Assembly (NCBI RefSeq): GCF_022678645.1
Contig: NZ_JALBWV010000083.1
Coordinates: forward strand, 1-32,583
DNA from: Saccharopolyspora soli
Lineage (GTDB): Bacteria; Actinomycetota; Actinomycetes; Mycobacteriales; Pseudonocardiaceae
Reading direction: 5' to 3'
Length of the DNA stretch: 32,583 bases
The notes beneath the pieces are model-generated. The model searched no databases, was not told where the DNA came from, and worked only from the letters and a program-made list of their open reading frames with translations. The position numbers and the translations under genes were made by a program. Shown piece by piece: positions 22,893-31,238 of the stretch (its first letter is position 1; each line of letters opens with the position of its first letter).

Positions 22893-23762
22893 ATGGTGCG
22901 GATGCCGTCCGGACTTGCTCGGCCGATTATCGAGCAGGTGAACACGCTGCATGCCGCCAGCCCTCGGACGGTGCCGGAACGGTCGGGACCGCTGCGGGGC
23001 CACCGCCGCCTGCTCGGGGCCGCCCTCGGGTACTTGGTCGCCCTGGGGCTGACCTGCCTGGTGTTCGTCTGGACGCGCGACGGTCAGCGACTGGACGGCT
23101 GGCTGGTGCCCCGTGCGGAGCGCGGCGGCGGGTACGAGCAGCAGACCACGCTGGTCGAGCCCGCGAAGACGGTGCTGTCCTACTTCGGTGACCCGGCGGT
23201 GTTGGTCGTGCTGCTCGGCATGGTGTTGCTGGTGGGGGCGTTGAGCAAACGGTTCTTGGCCGGGGTGGCGGGCGTCGCGGCGGTGCTGTGCTCGGTCGGT
23301 ATCGCCAGGGTGCTCAAGCTGCTGGTAGTGCGTCCGGATCTCGGTGTCGACGGCTCGACCACGCACAACAGCTTTCCCAGCGGCCATGCCGCGGTCGCGA
23401 TGGGCCTGCTGCTCGCGTTCCTGCTCGTGCTGCCTGGCCGGGCTCGTCGGTGGGTCGCCGTGCCCGGTGTGGCAGGTGTCTCGGTCATCGCCTCGGCGAC
23501 CATGATCACGGGGTGGCACCGGTTCAGCGACGTCGTCGGGGCCGTTCTGCTGGCCGCCGCGCTGTCCTGCCTGGCCGCTGCGTTGACGCACCGCTACGAC
23601 GCGCGGGATGCCGGGCTCAGCGGGCTCGTCTGGGCGGGAGGCGGGCTGATCGCGTTGGTGGTGGCTGTGGTCCTGCCCGGCGGTGGGGTGTTCAGCGCGA
23701 TGGCGGCGGCGAGCGGCTGCACGATGCTGGCCGTAGCGCCGATGCTGGTCCTGCTGCGCTAG
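22893..23762 (+). CDS. PAP2 superfamily phosphatase, membrane-bound
   Basis: A 289-residue membrane protein with about six helices and the PAP2 acid-phosphatase motifs. These are K142...R147-P148 (KLLVVRPDL), P162-S-G-H165-A and G207-W-H209-x3-D213 (GWHRFSDVVGA). The usual Arg of the third motif appears to be Thr (T203), as in some GWHR-type actinobacterial members. Likely substrates are lipid or polyprenyl phosphates, with the active site outside the membrane. ATG 22893 and ATG 22902 are both possible; neither has a clear ribosome site. It precedes the two-component operon by 130 bp. Confidence 0.88.
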   Translation: MVRMPSGLARPIIEQVNTLHAASPRTVPERSGPLRGHRRLLGAALGYLVALGLTCLVFVWTRDGQRLDGWLVPRAERGGGYEQQTTLVEPAKTVLSYFGDPAVLVVLLGMVLLVGALSKRFLAGVAGVAAVLCSVGIARVLKLLVVRPDLGVDGSTTHNSFPSGHAAVAMGLLLAFLLVLPGRARRWVAVPGVAGVSVIASATMITGWHRFSDVVGAVLLAAALSCLAAALTHRYDARDAGLSGLVWAGGGLIALVVAVVLPGGGVFSAMAAASGCTMLAVAPMLVLLR

Positions 23763-23892
23763 ACCGGCGCCTACCTCGTTCCTGGCGGCAGCGTGGGTGC
23801 CACACGAGCCGTACACCGCCGAGCAGGCGGACAGGGGCCGAGGTTCGGGGTTCAACGACGATCTTGCCGTCCGCGTTGCGATAGTTGGTGTC

Positions 23893-24579
23893 ATGTCTCG
23901 GGTGCTGTTGATCGAAGACGACCAGGCGGTGCGCGATGGCCTCCAGCTCGCGTTGACCAGGCAGGGGCACGTCGTGCACGCCGTGGAAACTGGTGAGCAG
24001 GGCCTCGATGCGCTGTCCGGTGTTGATGCCGTGGTGCTCGACCTCATGCTGCCCGGTGTGGACGGTTTCGAGGTGTGCCGCCGGATCCGGGCCACCGCGG
24101 ATCTGCCCATCATCATGCTCACCGCCCGCAACGACGACATGGACGTGGTGGCCGGTTTGGAGGCGGGCGCCGACGACTACGTGGTCAAGCCCGTCCGGGC
24201 CAGGGTGCTGGAGGCGCGCATCCGCGCGGTGTTGCGGCGGACCGACGGCCAGGCGCGGCAGGCCCCGGCGCACCTGGAACTCGCGCAGCACGGTGACCTG
24301 GCCATCGACCGGGCCGCGCTGGTGGTCCGCAAGGCCGGGGTGCCGATCGGCCTGGCCCCGACCGAACTGCGTTTGCTGCTCGAACTGTCCGGTTCGCCGG
24401 GTCGGGTGCTCAGCCGCCAGCAGTTGTTGGAAGCCGTCTGGGAGCACGACTACCTCGGCGACTCGCGGCTGGTGGACGCCTGCGTGCAGCGGCTGCGTTC
24501 GAAGATCGAGGACGATCCTGCGACGCCGGTCTACGTGCAGACGGTGCGCGGCTTCGGTTACCGCTTCGGACCGCTGTGA
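23893..24579 (+). CDS. OmpR-type response regulator
   Basis: A 228-residue two-component regulator. The receiver domain has the acidic pocket E8-D9-D10, phospho-acceptor D50 (AVVLDLMLPG), T77 and K99 (YVVKP). The winged helix (about 130-226) ends with 'DDPATPVYVQTVRGFGYRF'. The sequence is like actinobacterial CseB/MtrA-type regulators. ATG 23893 is chosen because the receiver begins there; upstream in-frame sequence is not protein-like. GATAGT seven bases upstream may be a -10 box. Its stop overlaps the kinase start as GTGA. Confidence 0.95.
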   Translation: MSRVLLIEDDQAVRDGLQLALTRQGHVVHAVETGEQGLDALSGVDAVVLDLMLPGVDGFEVCRRIRATADLPIIMLTARNDDMDVVAGLEAGADDYVVKPVRARVLEARIRAVLRRTDGQARQAPAHLELAQHGDLAIDRAALVVRKAGVPIGLAPTELRLLLELSGSPGRVLSRQQLLEAVWEHDYLGDSRLVDACVQRLRSKIEDDPATPVYVQTVRGFGYRFGPL

Positions 24580-26006
24580 ACTGGCGCTGGATCGCCGATC
24601 GGGCGCGCGACCTGCGCGTCAGGCTGCTGCTCGCCTTCGCGCTGCTGGTGCTGGCCACCGCGACGGTGGTAGCGGGCGGTAGTTACGTCCAAGCCCGCGA
24701 GGTGATCCTGCAGAAAGCCCAGGACACCGCCGCCTTGTCGCTGGTCGACCAGGTCCGGGGGTTCTTGCCGGTGCGGAACCTGCCGCCGAGCCAGGCCCAG
24801 CTCGACGCGATCGCCGGAACCCTGTCGGATCGGCAGGACACCGCGGTCGCGGTCTACGGTGCGCGGAGGTCTTCGGGCAACTTGGATCCCGACACGTTCC
24901 CACCGGAACTGCGGCAGACGGTGCGCGACGGTTACGTCGTCTGGCAACGGGTTTCCTGGCGCGGCGAACCGACCCTGATCGTCGGGACCCCGCTGATGGT
25001 CACCTGGCCGAACCGGACCATGCAGGCGTCCGGCCTGGAGGTCTACTCGGTGCGCAGCTTGTTTCCCGAGCAGCAGATCATCGACCGGCTCGCCTTCCTG
25101 GCGTGGCTCACCGGCGGGGCGGCGCTGGCGTTCGCGATGTTGTTGGCGCTGTTGGCCGCCAGGAGCGTGCTGCGGCCGGTGCGCGAGCTGCGTCAGGCAG
25201 CGCACCAGTTGGGCGAAGGGGATTTGACGACGAGGTTGCGGGTCCGCGGTTCCGACGAACTGGCCGACGTGGCGCGAACCTTCAACACCACCGCCGAGGC
25301 GCTGGAACGACAGGTCGGCGAGCTGCGCCGGATGGAAGCCGACGCCAGGCGCTTCGTCGCCGACGTGTCCCACGAACTGCGCACTCCGCTGGCGGCCATG
25401 ACCGCGCTCACCGATGTCCTGGACGACGAAGCGCCCCGGCTGCCCGCGGACGCGGGCAAGGCGGCCCGGCTGGTCAGCCAGGAGACGCACAACCTCACCC
25501 GGCTGGTGAACGACCTGATCGAGATCAGCCGGTTCGACTCCGGCGCGGCGACCCTCGCGCTCGACGACGTCGACGTGGCGGAGGTGGTGCGCGCGACCTT
25601 GCGCAGGCGCGGGTGGTTCGACGCGGTGGAAACCGACCTGCCGTCTGGGGTGGTGGCCCGCCTGGATCCGCGCCGGTTGGACGTCGTCATCGCCAACCTG
25701 GTCGGCAACGCGCTGAAGCACGGCGCCGCACCGGTGTCGGTGCGACTGCGGACCGCACCGGACTGGATTTCCGTCGAGGTCCGCGACCACGGGCCGGGGC
25801 TTGATCCGCAGGTGCTGCCGCACGTGTTCGACCGGTTCTACAAGGCGGACACGGCCCGGACCCGGTCCGAAGGCAGCGGCCTCGGCCTGGCCATCGCGTG
25901 GGAGAACGCCCGGCTGCACAGCGGCAGCCTGGTGGCGGCCAACGATCCGCACGGCGGGGCGGTGTTCACCCTTGGCCTGCCACGTGATTCCGGAGGTCAA
26001 TCGTGA
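24576..26006 (+). CDS. Sensor histidine kinase
   Basis: A 476-residue kinase starting at GTG 24576, coupled to the regulator by GTGA. The first membrane helix is about 16-38, an extracytoplasmic sensor region about 39-168, and the second helix about 171-198. HAMP follows (about 200-250, 'RPVRELRQAAHQLGEGDLTTRL'). The H box DVSHELRTPLAA has phospho-acceptor H266, the N box is 'VIANLVGNALKHG' and the G boxes are 'VRDHGPGLDP' and 'GSGLGLAIAW'. Layout resembles CseC-type kinases that sense the cell envelope. Signal is unknown. Confidence 0.95.
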   Translation: MNWRWIADRARDLRVRLLLAFALLVLATATVVAGGSYVQAREVILQKAQDTAALSLVDQVRGFLPVRNLPPSQAQLDAIAGTLSDRQDTAVAVYGARRSSGNLDPDTFPPELRQTVRDGYVVWQRVSWRGEPTLIVGTPLMVTWPNRTMQASGLEVYSVRSLFPEQQIIDRLAFLAWLTGGAALAFAMLLALLAARSVLRPVRELRQAAHQLGEGDLTTRLRVRGSDELADVARTFNTTAEALERQVGELRRMEADARRFVADVSHELRTPLAAMTALTDVLDDEAPRLPADAGKAARLVSQETHNLTRLVNDLIEISRFDSGAATLALDDVDVAEVVRATLRRRGWFDAVETDLPSGVVARLDPRRLDVVIANLVGNALKHGAAPVSVRLRTAPDWISVEVRDHGPGLDPQVLPHVFDRFYKADTARTRSEGSGLGLAIAWENARLHSGSLVAANDPHGGAVFTLGLPRDSGGQS

Positions 26007-26479
26007 CCGGACGAAGGATTTCCCGCGCGCTGCTGGCCGGTGCCGCGCTGCTCGCCGTCAGCGCCGGATGCGGGGTCCGGCCCAGCGCAGCCATCCCCGG
26101 CGCGCCCGCCCCGGCTGAAAGACCCGACGGGGTCGGGTTCTACCTGGTGTTGAACGGCAAGCTCATGCCGGTGCTGCGCCCCACCGGTCAGCAATCGGCA
26201 CTCGCCCTGCTCGCGGCTGGGCCCAACGCCGAGGAGCGGGCACAGGGGTTCACGACCGAGATCCCGCCAGATGCCGCGCCGATCGAGCTTGCGCACGACT
26301 CGCCGAGCATGGTTGTCACGTTGTCCACCGATGTGGCAGGACTGTCCACAATGGCCGTTGATCAGATCGTGTGCACGGCGATCATCGACACGCCCGGCCG
26401 GGCCAGCGGTCTGGGCTCGGTGACCCTCGTGGGGCACGGGCGAAGCCGTGGGCCGCAGACCTGTCCGCTCTTCGCCTGA
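26003..26479 (+). CDS. GerMN-domain lipoprotein coupled to the two-component system
   Basis: A 158-residue lipoprotein. The signal 'LLAGAALLAVSAGC' gives lipidated C23. The mature part matches a GerMN-like domain: 'VGFYLVLNGKLMPVLRP', 'LALLAAGPNAEE', 'TTEIPPDAAPI', 'STMAVDQIVCTAI'. GTG 26003 overlaps the kinase stop as GTGA, making a three-gene RR-kinase-lipoprotein operon. This echoes MtrA-MtrB-LpqB, where a larger GerMN lipoprotein tunes the kinase, and SigE-CseABC, where a lipoprotein is a negative regulator. A sensory or modulating partner role is inferred from that order. Confidence 0.85.
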   Translation: MTGRRISRALLAGAALLAVSAGCGVRPSAAIPGAPAPAERPDGVGFYLVLNGKLMPVLRPTGQQSALALLAAGPNAEERAQGFTTEIPPDAAPIELAHDSPSMVVTLSTDVAGLSTMAVDQIVCTAIIDTPGRASGLGSVTLVGHGRSRGPQTCPLFA

Positions 26480-26501
26480 CCCCTGCTGGTCCGGCGCTGG
26501 T

Positions 26502-26828
26502 TCAGAAGCTCTGGATGCCGTAGCCGATGCCCCGGCGAGCCGTGATGTCGCCGCGCCCGCTGTCCAACGGGTAGGCGATGCCACCCTGGCTCTGGGCAGG
26601 GCTCACCACGAACTGGATCTTGCCGTGCGGGTTGGCGTAGTCCGGCACCGGGCATTCCACCTCGGTGCCGATGGCATCTGGCCAACCCGTCGTGGCACCG
26701 GAATGCCACGCCAGCGCGTGCGCATCCGGTTCGGCCTGCCCAGGTGCGGCCGCCGCTGTTGCCGCGGCGAGCGGTACCGCGGAGATCACCACGATCCGCC
26801 TGACTCCGCTTTTCCCCAATGCTGGCAC
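26502..26828 (-). CDS. Small secreted protein of unknown function
   Basis: A 108-residue protein with a Sec-type signal: basic 'GKSGVRR', hydrophobic 'IVVISAVPLAAATAAAA', and cleavage probably after AAAAPGQA. The mature part of about 75 residues has a single Cys (EVECPVPDY) and no motif I recognise. GTG 26828 is supported by GAGGAGG at ideal spacing. The gene converges on the GerMN lipoprotein gene with 22 bp between. The real reading frame is supported by the ribosome site and signal peptide only. Confidence 0.7.
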   Translation of the reverse strand: MPALGKSGVRRIVVISAVPLAAATAAAAPGQAEPDAHALAWHSGATTGWPDAIGTEVECPVPDYANPHGKIQFVVSPAQSQGGIAYPLDSGRGDITARRGIGYGIQSF

Positions 26829-26978
26829 CGGATCCTCCTCGGTGAGGTGTCCAACTGCTCGATCACCAGCCCGAAGCTGCCAGCGGGATGTCCACAGCCC
26901 GTCCGCGCGAAGTCATGACCACGTAACAGAAAAACCCGTACCGATGTGCCGGATTCCGAAATCGCCACCCGCTGCCCA

Positions 26979-27016
26979 CGGGAAGCGGCGACTTCGCGCG
27001 AAATCGCCGCTTCCCG
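26979..27016. terminator. 38-bp near-perfect palindrome
   Basis: Arms CGGGAAGCGGCGA (26979-26991) and its exact complement (27004-27016) flank a 12-base centre that contains TTCGCGCGAA, itself palindromic. Only one pair (C/A) mismatches in 38 bases. It begins 14 bases beyond the stop of the minus-strand beta-lactamase fragment and probably terminates it. The rest of the 26829-27029 gap holds the promoter side of the secreted protein gene and nothing else I can support. Confidence 0.65.
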
Positions 27017-27029
27017 TCCTCGCGTCGCG

Positions 27030-27770
27030 TCAGCTGGTGCCGCAGAGCGCGTGGTCGATCAGATCGATCGTCACGTCCTCGGGCGGGGCTGGTGTGCCCG
27101 GTTCCGGCACCATGGAGTCGGTGTTGATCGAGACCACCACGCTGCGGGTGCCCTCGGGGGTGACGCCGTTGCGGGTCTTGAAGCCGTGGATGTCACCGCC
27201 GTGCGACCAGGCGCCGCCGCAGGAGTTCGGGATCCACATCAGGCCGAGTCCGTAGCGCACGCCGGGCCACGCGGCTTCGAACGGCGGCGCGGGCACCGTC
27301 TGCTGCATCTCGGCGAGTTCGGCGGGACGCAGCACCTCGCCGCTGACGAGGGCCTGCAGGAACCGGTTCCCATCGTCGGTGGTGCTGATGATCTCACCGG
27401 CCGCACCGCCCCACGACGGGTTGAGCGCCGTCGCGTCGATGGTGGGTCCGAACGACGGGTTCTCCGAGTCGTCCAGCGGAAACCGCTCGTACCCGATGGC
27501 GTGCGGGTCGGGGACGAACGGGGATGTACCGGGGGTGTAGGTGTGGCGCAGTCCGAGCGGGCCGATGATGCGGTCGTGCACCTCGTCCTGCCAGCTGTGG
27601 CCGGTGACGCGGTCGATGATCATCCCGGCCAGGATGTAGTTGGTGTTGGAGTATTTCCAGCTGGTACCGGGCGGGAAGTCCGGCTTGCTGCGCATCGCCA
27701 GCGCAACGAGCTCCGCCGGTTGCAGCGTTTTGAACCGGTTCTGCTCGAAACCCTCCTGGGTGAACAGGTA
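27030..27770 (-). pseudogene. 5'-truncated serine beta-lactamase/DD-peptidase-like gene
   Basis: The C-terminal part of a class C beta-lactamase/D-Ala-D-Ala carboxypeptidase-like protein. The YSN motif (WKYSNTNYILAGM) and the third motif region (SHGGDIHGFKT) are present. The N-terminal part with the SxxK nucleophile and any signal peptide is missing. Family-like sequence continues upstream of the first ATG (27695) as YLFTQEGFEQNRFKTLQPAE up to about 27770. There it breaks into sequence belonging to the opposite-strand response regulator. Without SxxK it cannot be catalytic. It is either a true deletion remnant or a contig-joining error. Confidence 0.8.
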
Positions 27771-27772
27771 CG

Positions 27773-28330
27773 GCCGCGAGCACCAGCCCGGACGTGATCC
27801 TGATGGACATCAAGATGCCCGTCCTGGACGGGATCGCGGCCACCCGGCAGATCCTGGCGTCGTCCGGCGAGACCCCGCCGCGCGTGATCGTGCTGACCAC
27901 GTTCGACATCGCGGAGTACGTCTACTCCGCACTCGGTGAAGGTGCCTCCGGCTTCCTGCTCAAGGACACCCCACCGGATCGGATCATCGCCGCGGTGCAC
28001 ACGATCGCGGCGGGCGACATGCTGATCGCGCCGCGGATCACCCGCCGCCTGATCGAGACCTACGCCCAGCACCACCGGACGACGACCGTCGAGGCACCGC
28101 GGCTGGCGGCCCTGACCGCGCGGGAGACCGAGGTGTTGCGGTTGGTCGGCAACGGTCTGACCAACGCGCAGATCGCGCAGCGGCTGGTGCTCAGCGAGGC
28201 GACCGTCAAGACGCACGTCAAGCGGATGATGGCCAAGCTGGAGCTGACCAGCCGGGCACAGACCGTCGTGGTCGCCTACGAAACCGGCCTGATCGTGCCC
28301 ATGTCGTCGAACGAGCCACCGCCGCGGTGA
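27773..28330 (+). pseudogene. 5'-truncated NarL/FixJ-type response regulator
   Basis: A regulator fragment that begins inside the receiver domain (STSPDVILMDIKMPVLDGIAATR) with the phospho-acceptor Asp in LMDIKMP and the Lys in FLLKDTPP. A complete LuxR HTH follows (LTARETEVLRLVGNGLTNAQIAQRLVLSEATVKTHVKRM). The first roughly 45-50 residues, including the acidic pair of the phosphorylation pocket, are absent; a stop (TGA 27761) lies just upstream in frame. GTG 27794 could start a shortened protein but no ribosome site supports it. No kinase gene is adjacent. The break coincides with that of the opposite-strand beta-lactamase gene. Confidence 0.8.
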
Positions 28331-28353
28331 CGCAATTTCTCGCGAAAATTGCG
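28331..28353. terminator. CGCAATTT palindrome between convergent genes
   Basis: CGCAATTT (28331-28338) pairs exactly with AAATTGCG (28346-28353) around CTCGCGA. It starts at the base after the regulator stop and lies before the end of the convergent SDR gene, so it is placed as a bidirectional terminator. It is closely related to the palindrome at 21314-21331. Confidence 0.7.
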
Positions 28354-28376
28354 CAGCACCACCCAGAAGGACGTAG

Positions 28377-29396
28377 TCAGCGGGGTGCTTCCACAGCCTG
28401 GGCGGGGAAGTGCACGCCGGTGAGTTCGGTGCTGAGTGTCCAAAGTCGACGGGCGGCGTCCGGATCGGCGGCGTAGGGCATCACACCGTGGGAGCCGGAA
28501 TCCAGCGGGGTGGCGTCGCGCGGAACGGTCGAGATCGGGGAGATGTCGACGTTTTCGCAATACACGCCGCCAAGACCGTCGAGTTGTGGGCTCGTCGCGC
28601 ACCAGATCGCGGTAGCTGCGCCCTGTTCCGGAGTCTTCAGGTTGCGAGACGGGTCCAGGATGGGCGCGCCGTTCTCGTCGAGTACGCCCATCGCGCGAAG
28701 CCGTTCGTCACTGGTGTACCGGGCGAGTGGGGTGACGATTCCGCCAGGGTGCACCGAGAACGCGCGGACGCCGTGCTCGCGGCCGAGCCGGTCCAGTTCG
28801 ACGGCGAAGAGGATGTTTGCGGTCTTGGATTGGCCGTAGCCGAGCAGAGGTTCGTACTCGGTGTGTTCGAAGTTCGGGTCGTCCCAGACGATGTCGGACC
28901 TGCGGTGCCCCCAGGAGGAGACCGACACGACGCGCGCACCGCCGTCGCGCGCCAGCAGCGGCCAGAGCCGCGCGGTGAGCTGGAAGTGGCCGAGGTGGTT
29001 GGTGGAGAAGTGCGATTCGTAGCCGCGCGAGTCGCGGACGAGCGGGGCGGCCATGATGCCAGCGCTGTTGATCTGGACGTCGATCGAGCGGTCGTCGGCG
29101 AGGACTCCCTCTGCGAAGGAATCGATGGACGCGGGGTCCATCAGCTCCATCGCGCGGATGTCGACGCCGTCGATACCGGCTAGGGCTGCCGCTGCTCGAT
29201 CGGGGTCGCGTGCTGGGACGATGACGTCGGCGTTGGCGGCGCGCAGTGCGCGCACGGCTTCAACGCCGAGCCCGGACCCGCCGCCGGTGACGATGGCGAG
29301 TTCGCCGGTGAGGTCGATGCCGGTGAGCACATCGGTGGCAGTGCTGGCCGGGCCGAAACCTGATCCGAGCGGGGTTTGCGGAGTTGTCGTGGTCAT
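28377..29396 (-). CDS. Short-chain dehydrogenase/reductase (SDR)
   Basis: A 339-residue NAD(P)-dependent oxidoreductase of the extended retinol-dehydrogenase-like SDR type. The Rossmann motif TGGGSGLG is at 37-44, INSAGIMA near 109-116, active-site Ser near S160, and Y187-x3-K191 (YGQSK). ATG 29396 with GGAAG upstream is chosen; the frame is open further upstream but that part overlaps the leader of the neighbour and is not family-like. It lies 82 bp downstream of an aldo/keto reductase on the same strand and may share its transcript and its TetR control. Substrate unknown. Confidence 0.92.
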   Translation of the reverse strand: MTTTTPQTPLGSGFGPASTATDVLTGIDLTGELAIVTGGGSGLGVEAVRALRAANADVIVPARDPDRAAAALAGIDGVDIRAMELMDPASIDSFAEGVLADDRSIDVQINSAGIMAAPLVRDSRGYESHFSTNHLGHFQLTARLWPLLARDGGARVVSVSSWGHRRSDIVWDDPNFEHTEYEPLLGYGQSKTANILFAVELDRLGREHGVRAFSVHPGGIVTPLARYTSDERLRAMGVLDENGAPILDPSRNLKTPEQGAATAIWCATSPQLDGLGGVYCENVDISPISTVPRDATPLDSGSHGVMPYAADPDAARRLWTLSTELTGVHFPAQAVEAPR

Positions 29397-29478
29397 GCGA
29401 TGGCTTCCGTTGTAGTCGTGGTTGGGCGGCTCGATGAATAGGCGCCGAGCCGAGATTTCCTTTGCCAGGACGGCGTTC

Positions 29479-30531
29479 TCATGCGCCAGCCGGGCTGAAA
29501 CCTGGGATCTGGGCCATGATGCGTTGCAACGCGGCGTCGTCGGAGATGCCCTGGAAGTCGTAGCGCGGGGTGTAGGGCGCCTCAAGGGTGCGGATCTCCT
29601 CGTCGGTCAGCTCGATGTCGAGCGAGGCGACCGCGTCGTCGATCTGGGAGGTCTTGCTCGCGCCGACGATCGGGGCGGCGACGACGGGCTTGCTGTGCAG
29701 CCAGGCCAGAGCGATCTGGGCGCGCGGTACGCCGCGCTGCTCGGCGATAGCGCCGACGGCATCCACGATGGCGTGATCGCTTTCTTCGGTGAGCGGCGGG
29801 TAGAGCATGTCGGCGAAGTTGTCCGATCCGGCACGCGCGGTGCTCTTCGACTCGTCCCAGGCGCGGGCGAGCCGTCCCCGCGCGAGGGGGCTCCAGACGA
29901 TGGTGCTCACGCCTTCGTCGAGGCAGAGCGGGATCATCTCGCGTTCCTCCTCGCGGGCGAGCAGGTTGTAGTGGTCCTGCATGGCCACGAACCGCGCCCA
30001 GCCGTGGGCCCGTTGCAGGTGCAGGGCCTTGCTGAACTCCCAGGTGTGCATGGAAGAGGCGCCGAGGTAGCGCACCTTGCCCGCCTTGACCAGGTCGTGC
30101 AGGGCCTCCAGGGTTTCCTCCAGCGGGGTGTCCGGGTCGAGCCGGTGGATCTGGTAGAGGTCGACGTAGTCGGTGCCGAGGCGGCGCAGGCTGTGGTCGA
30201 TCTCGGTCATGATCGCCTTGCGGGACAGGCCCTTGCCGTTGGGGCCGGGCCGCATGGGGTGGCGCACCTTCGTGGCGATGACGACGTCGTCGCGGTCGGC
30301 GAAGTCCCGGAGCGCGCGACCGAGGATCTCCTCGCTGGAGCCCTGCGAGTACATGTTCGCGGTGTCGAAGAAGTTGATGCCCGCGTCGAGCGCGTGCTTG
30401 ATCAGCGGACGGCTCTCGTCCTCGCCGAGCGACCAGACCGGGTGGCCACGGCCGGGCTCGCCGTAGGTCATGGCGCCGATCGAGATGGGGGAGACGTCCA
30501 AACCGGTGTTGCCGAGCTTGATGTAACGCAC
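29479..30531 (-). CDS. Aldo/keto reductase
   Basis: A 350-residue AKR superfamily enzyme reducing carbonyls with NADPH. The catalytic tetrad is visible: D56, Y61 (FFDTANMYSQG), K88 (IATKV) and H129 (YQIHRLD). 'IVGASKTSQIDDAVASLDIEL' near the C-terminus is the cofactor phosphate-binding region. GTG 30531 has AGGAG eight bases upstream and starts exactly at the family N-terminus (RYIKLGNTGLDVSPI). It diverges from a TetR gene; two operator-like palindromes lie in the shared promoter, so repression by that TetR is very likely. Confidence 0.94.
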   Translation of the reverse strand: MRYIKLGNTGLDVSPISIGAMTYGEPGRGHPVWSLGEDESRPLIKHALDAGINFFDTANMYSQGSSEEILGRALRDFADRDDVVIATKVRHPMRPGPNGKGLSRKAIMTEIDHSLRRLGTDYVDLYQIHRLDPDTPLEETLEALHDLVKAGKVRYLGASSMHTWEFSKALHLQRAHGWARFVAMQDHYNLLAREEEREMIPLCLDEGVSTIVWSPLARGRLARAWDESKSTARAGSDNFADMLYPPLTEESDHAIVDAVGAIAEQRGVPRAQIALAWLHSKPVVAAPIVGASKTSQIDDAVASLDIELTDEEIRTLEAPYTPRYDFQGISDDAALQRIMAQIPGFSPAGA

Positions 30532-30558
30532 GGTCGCTCCTAGAGTTGGGAGACTATT

Positions 30559-30572
30559 CGGAGAGCTCTCCG
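30559..30572. promoter_or_regulatory. Operator-like palindrome 1 (CGGAGAGCTCTCCG)
   Basis: A perfect 14-bp palindrome, 28 bases upstream of the aldo/keto reductase start codon and in the shared divergent promoter. A near copy starts exactly 32 bp away, about three helical turns, as expected for two TetR dimers bound on one DNA face. Confidence 0.8.
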
Positions 30573-30590
30573 GATGCCACCGAACCGTAT

Positions 30591-30604
30591 CGGAGAGTTC
30601 TCCG
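30591..30604. promoter_or_regulatory. Operator-like palindrome 2 (CGGAGAGTTCTCCG)
   Basis: The same 14-bp sequence as at 30559-30572 with one central change. It lies 28 bases upstream of the TetR GTG start, mirroring the distance of site 1 from the aldo/keto reductase. CGTATC between the sites may be part of a -10 box. Confidence 0.8.
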
Positions 30605-30632
30605 GTTGGCAAGTTGTTCTCGGGAGGGACTC

Positions 30633-31196
30633 GTGGCCGAGGGCCGACAGACGTCGATGCGGGCCGACGCGCTGCAGAATCGGGAGCACATCCTGCAGGT
30701 CGCGCACGATGCGTTCATGCAGGACGGCGCCACCTCGCTGAACGTGATCGCCAAGCGCGCGGGTGTCGGGGCGGGCACGCTCTACCGGCACTTCCCGACC
30801 CGCGAGGCGCTGATCCTCGCGGTCTACCAGCACGACGTGCGCAAGCTCGTCGACCAGGTGGACGACCTGCTCGCCGAGCACGCGCCGCTGGATGCGTTCC
30901 GGAGCTGGTTTGAAACGCTCGCCGATTACGTCCGGCTCAAGCACGGCCTGGGCGAGGCGCTGCACACCGCTGCGGCGCAGCGAATCATCAACGACACCTA
31001 CGCGCCGGTGATCGGGGCGGTCAGCGTCCTGCTGAAAGCGTGCGAGGACAACGGCAGCGTCCGCGCCGGGCTCGATCCGGGCGACGTGCTCCTGCTGATG
31101 GGCTTCATGTGGCGCGTGGGCGCCGACGACGAGGGCAAGGCCCAGGCACGCCGGATCATGGACCTGGCCATCGACGGCTTCCGCCCCGCGCGCTGA
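30633..31196 (+). CDS. TetR family repressor of the divergent aldo/keto reductase
   Basis: A 187-residue TetR protein. The HTH lies at about 18-60: 'HILQVAHDAFMQDGATSLNVIAKRAGVGAGTLYRHFPTREALI'. The C-terminal domain ('WFETLADYVRLKHGLGEALH', 'VLLLMGFMWRVGADD') resembles the TetR_C type common in actinobacterial repressors paired with oxidoreductases. GTG 30633 is chosen for GGGAGGGA at good spacing; the frame upstream crosses both operators. It very likely represses itself and the divergent reductase, with release by an unknown ligand. Confidence 0.93.
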   Translation: MAEGRQTSMRADALQNREHILQVAHDAFMQDGATSLNVIAKRAGVGAGTLYRHFPTREALILAVYQHDVRKLVDQVDDLLAEHAPLDAFRSWFETLADYVRLKHGLGEALHTAAAQRIINDTYAPVIGAVSVLLKACEDNGSVRAGLDPGDVLLLMGFMWRVGADDEGKAQARRIMDLAIDGFRPAR

Positions 31197-31238
31197 GTTC
31201 CGCTGCGGCCGTGCGGTGCCCGCGTTCCACCGGGTCGG

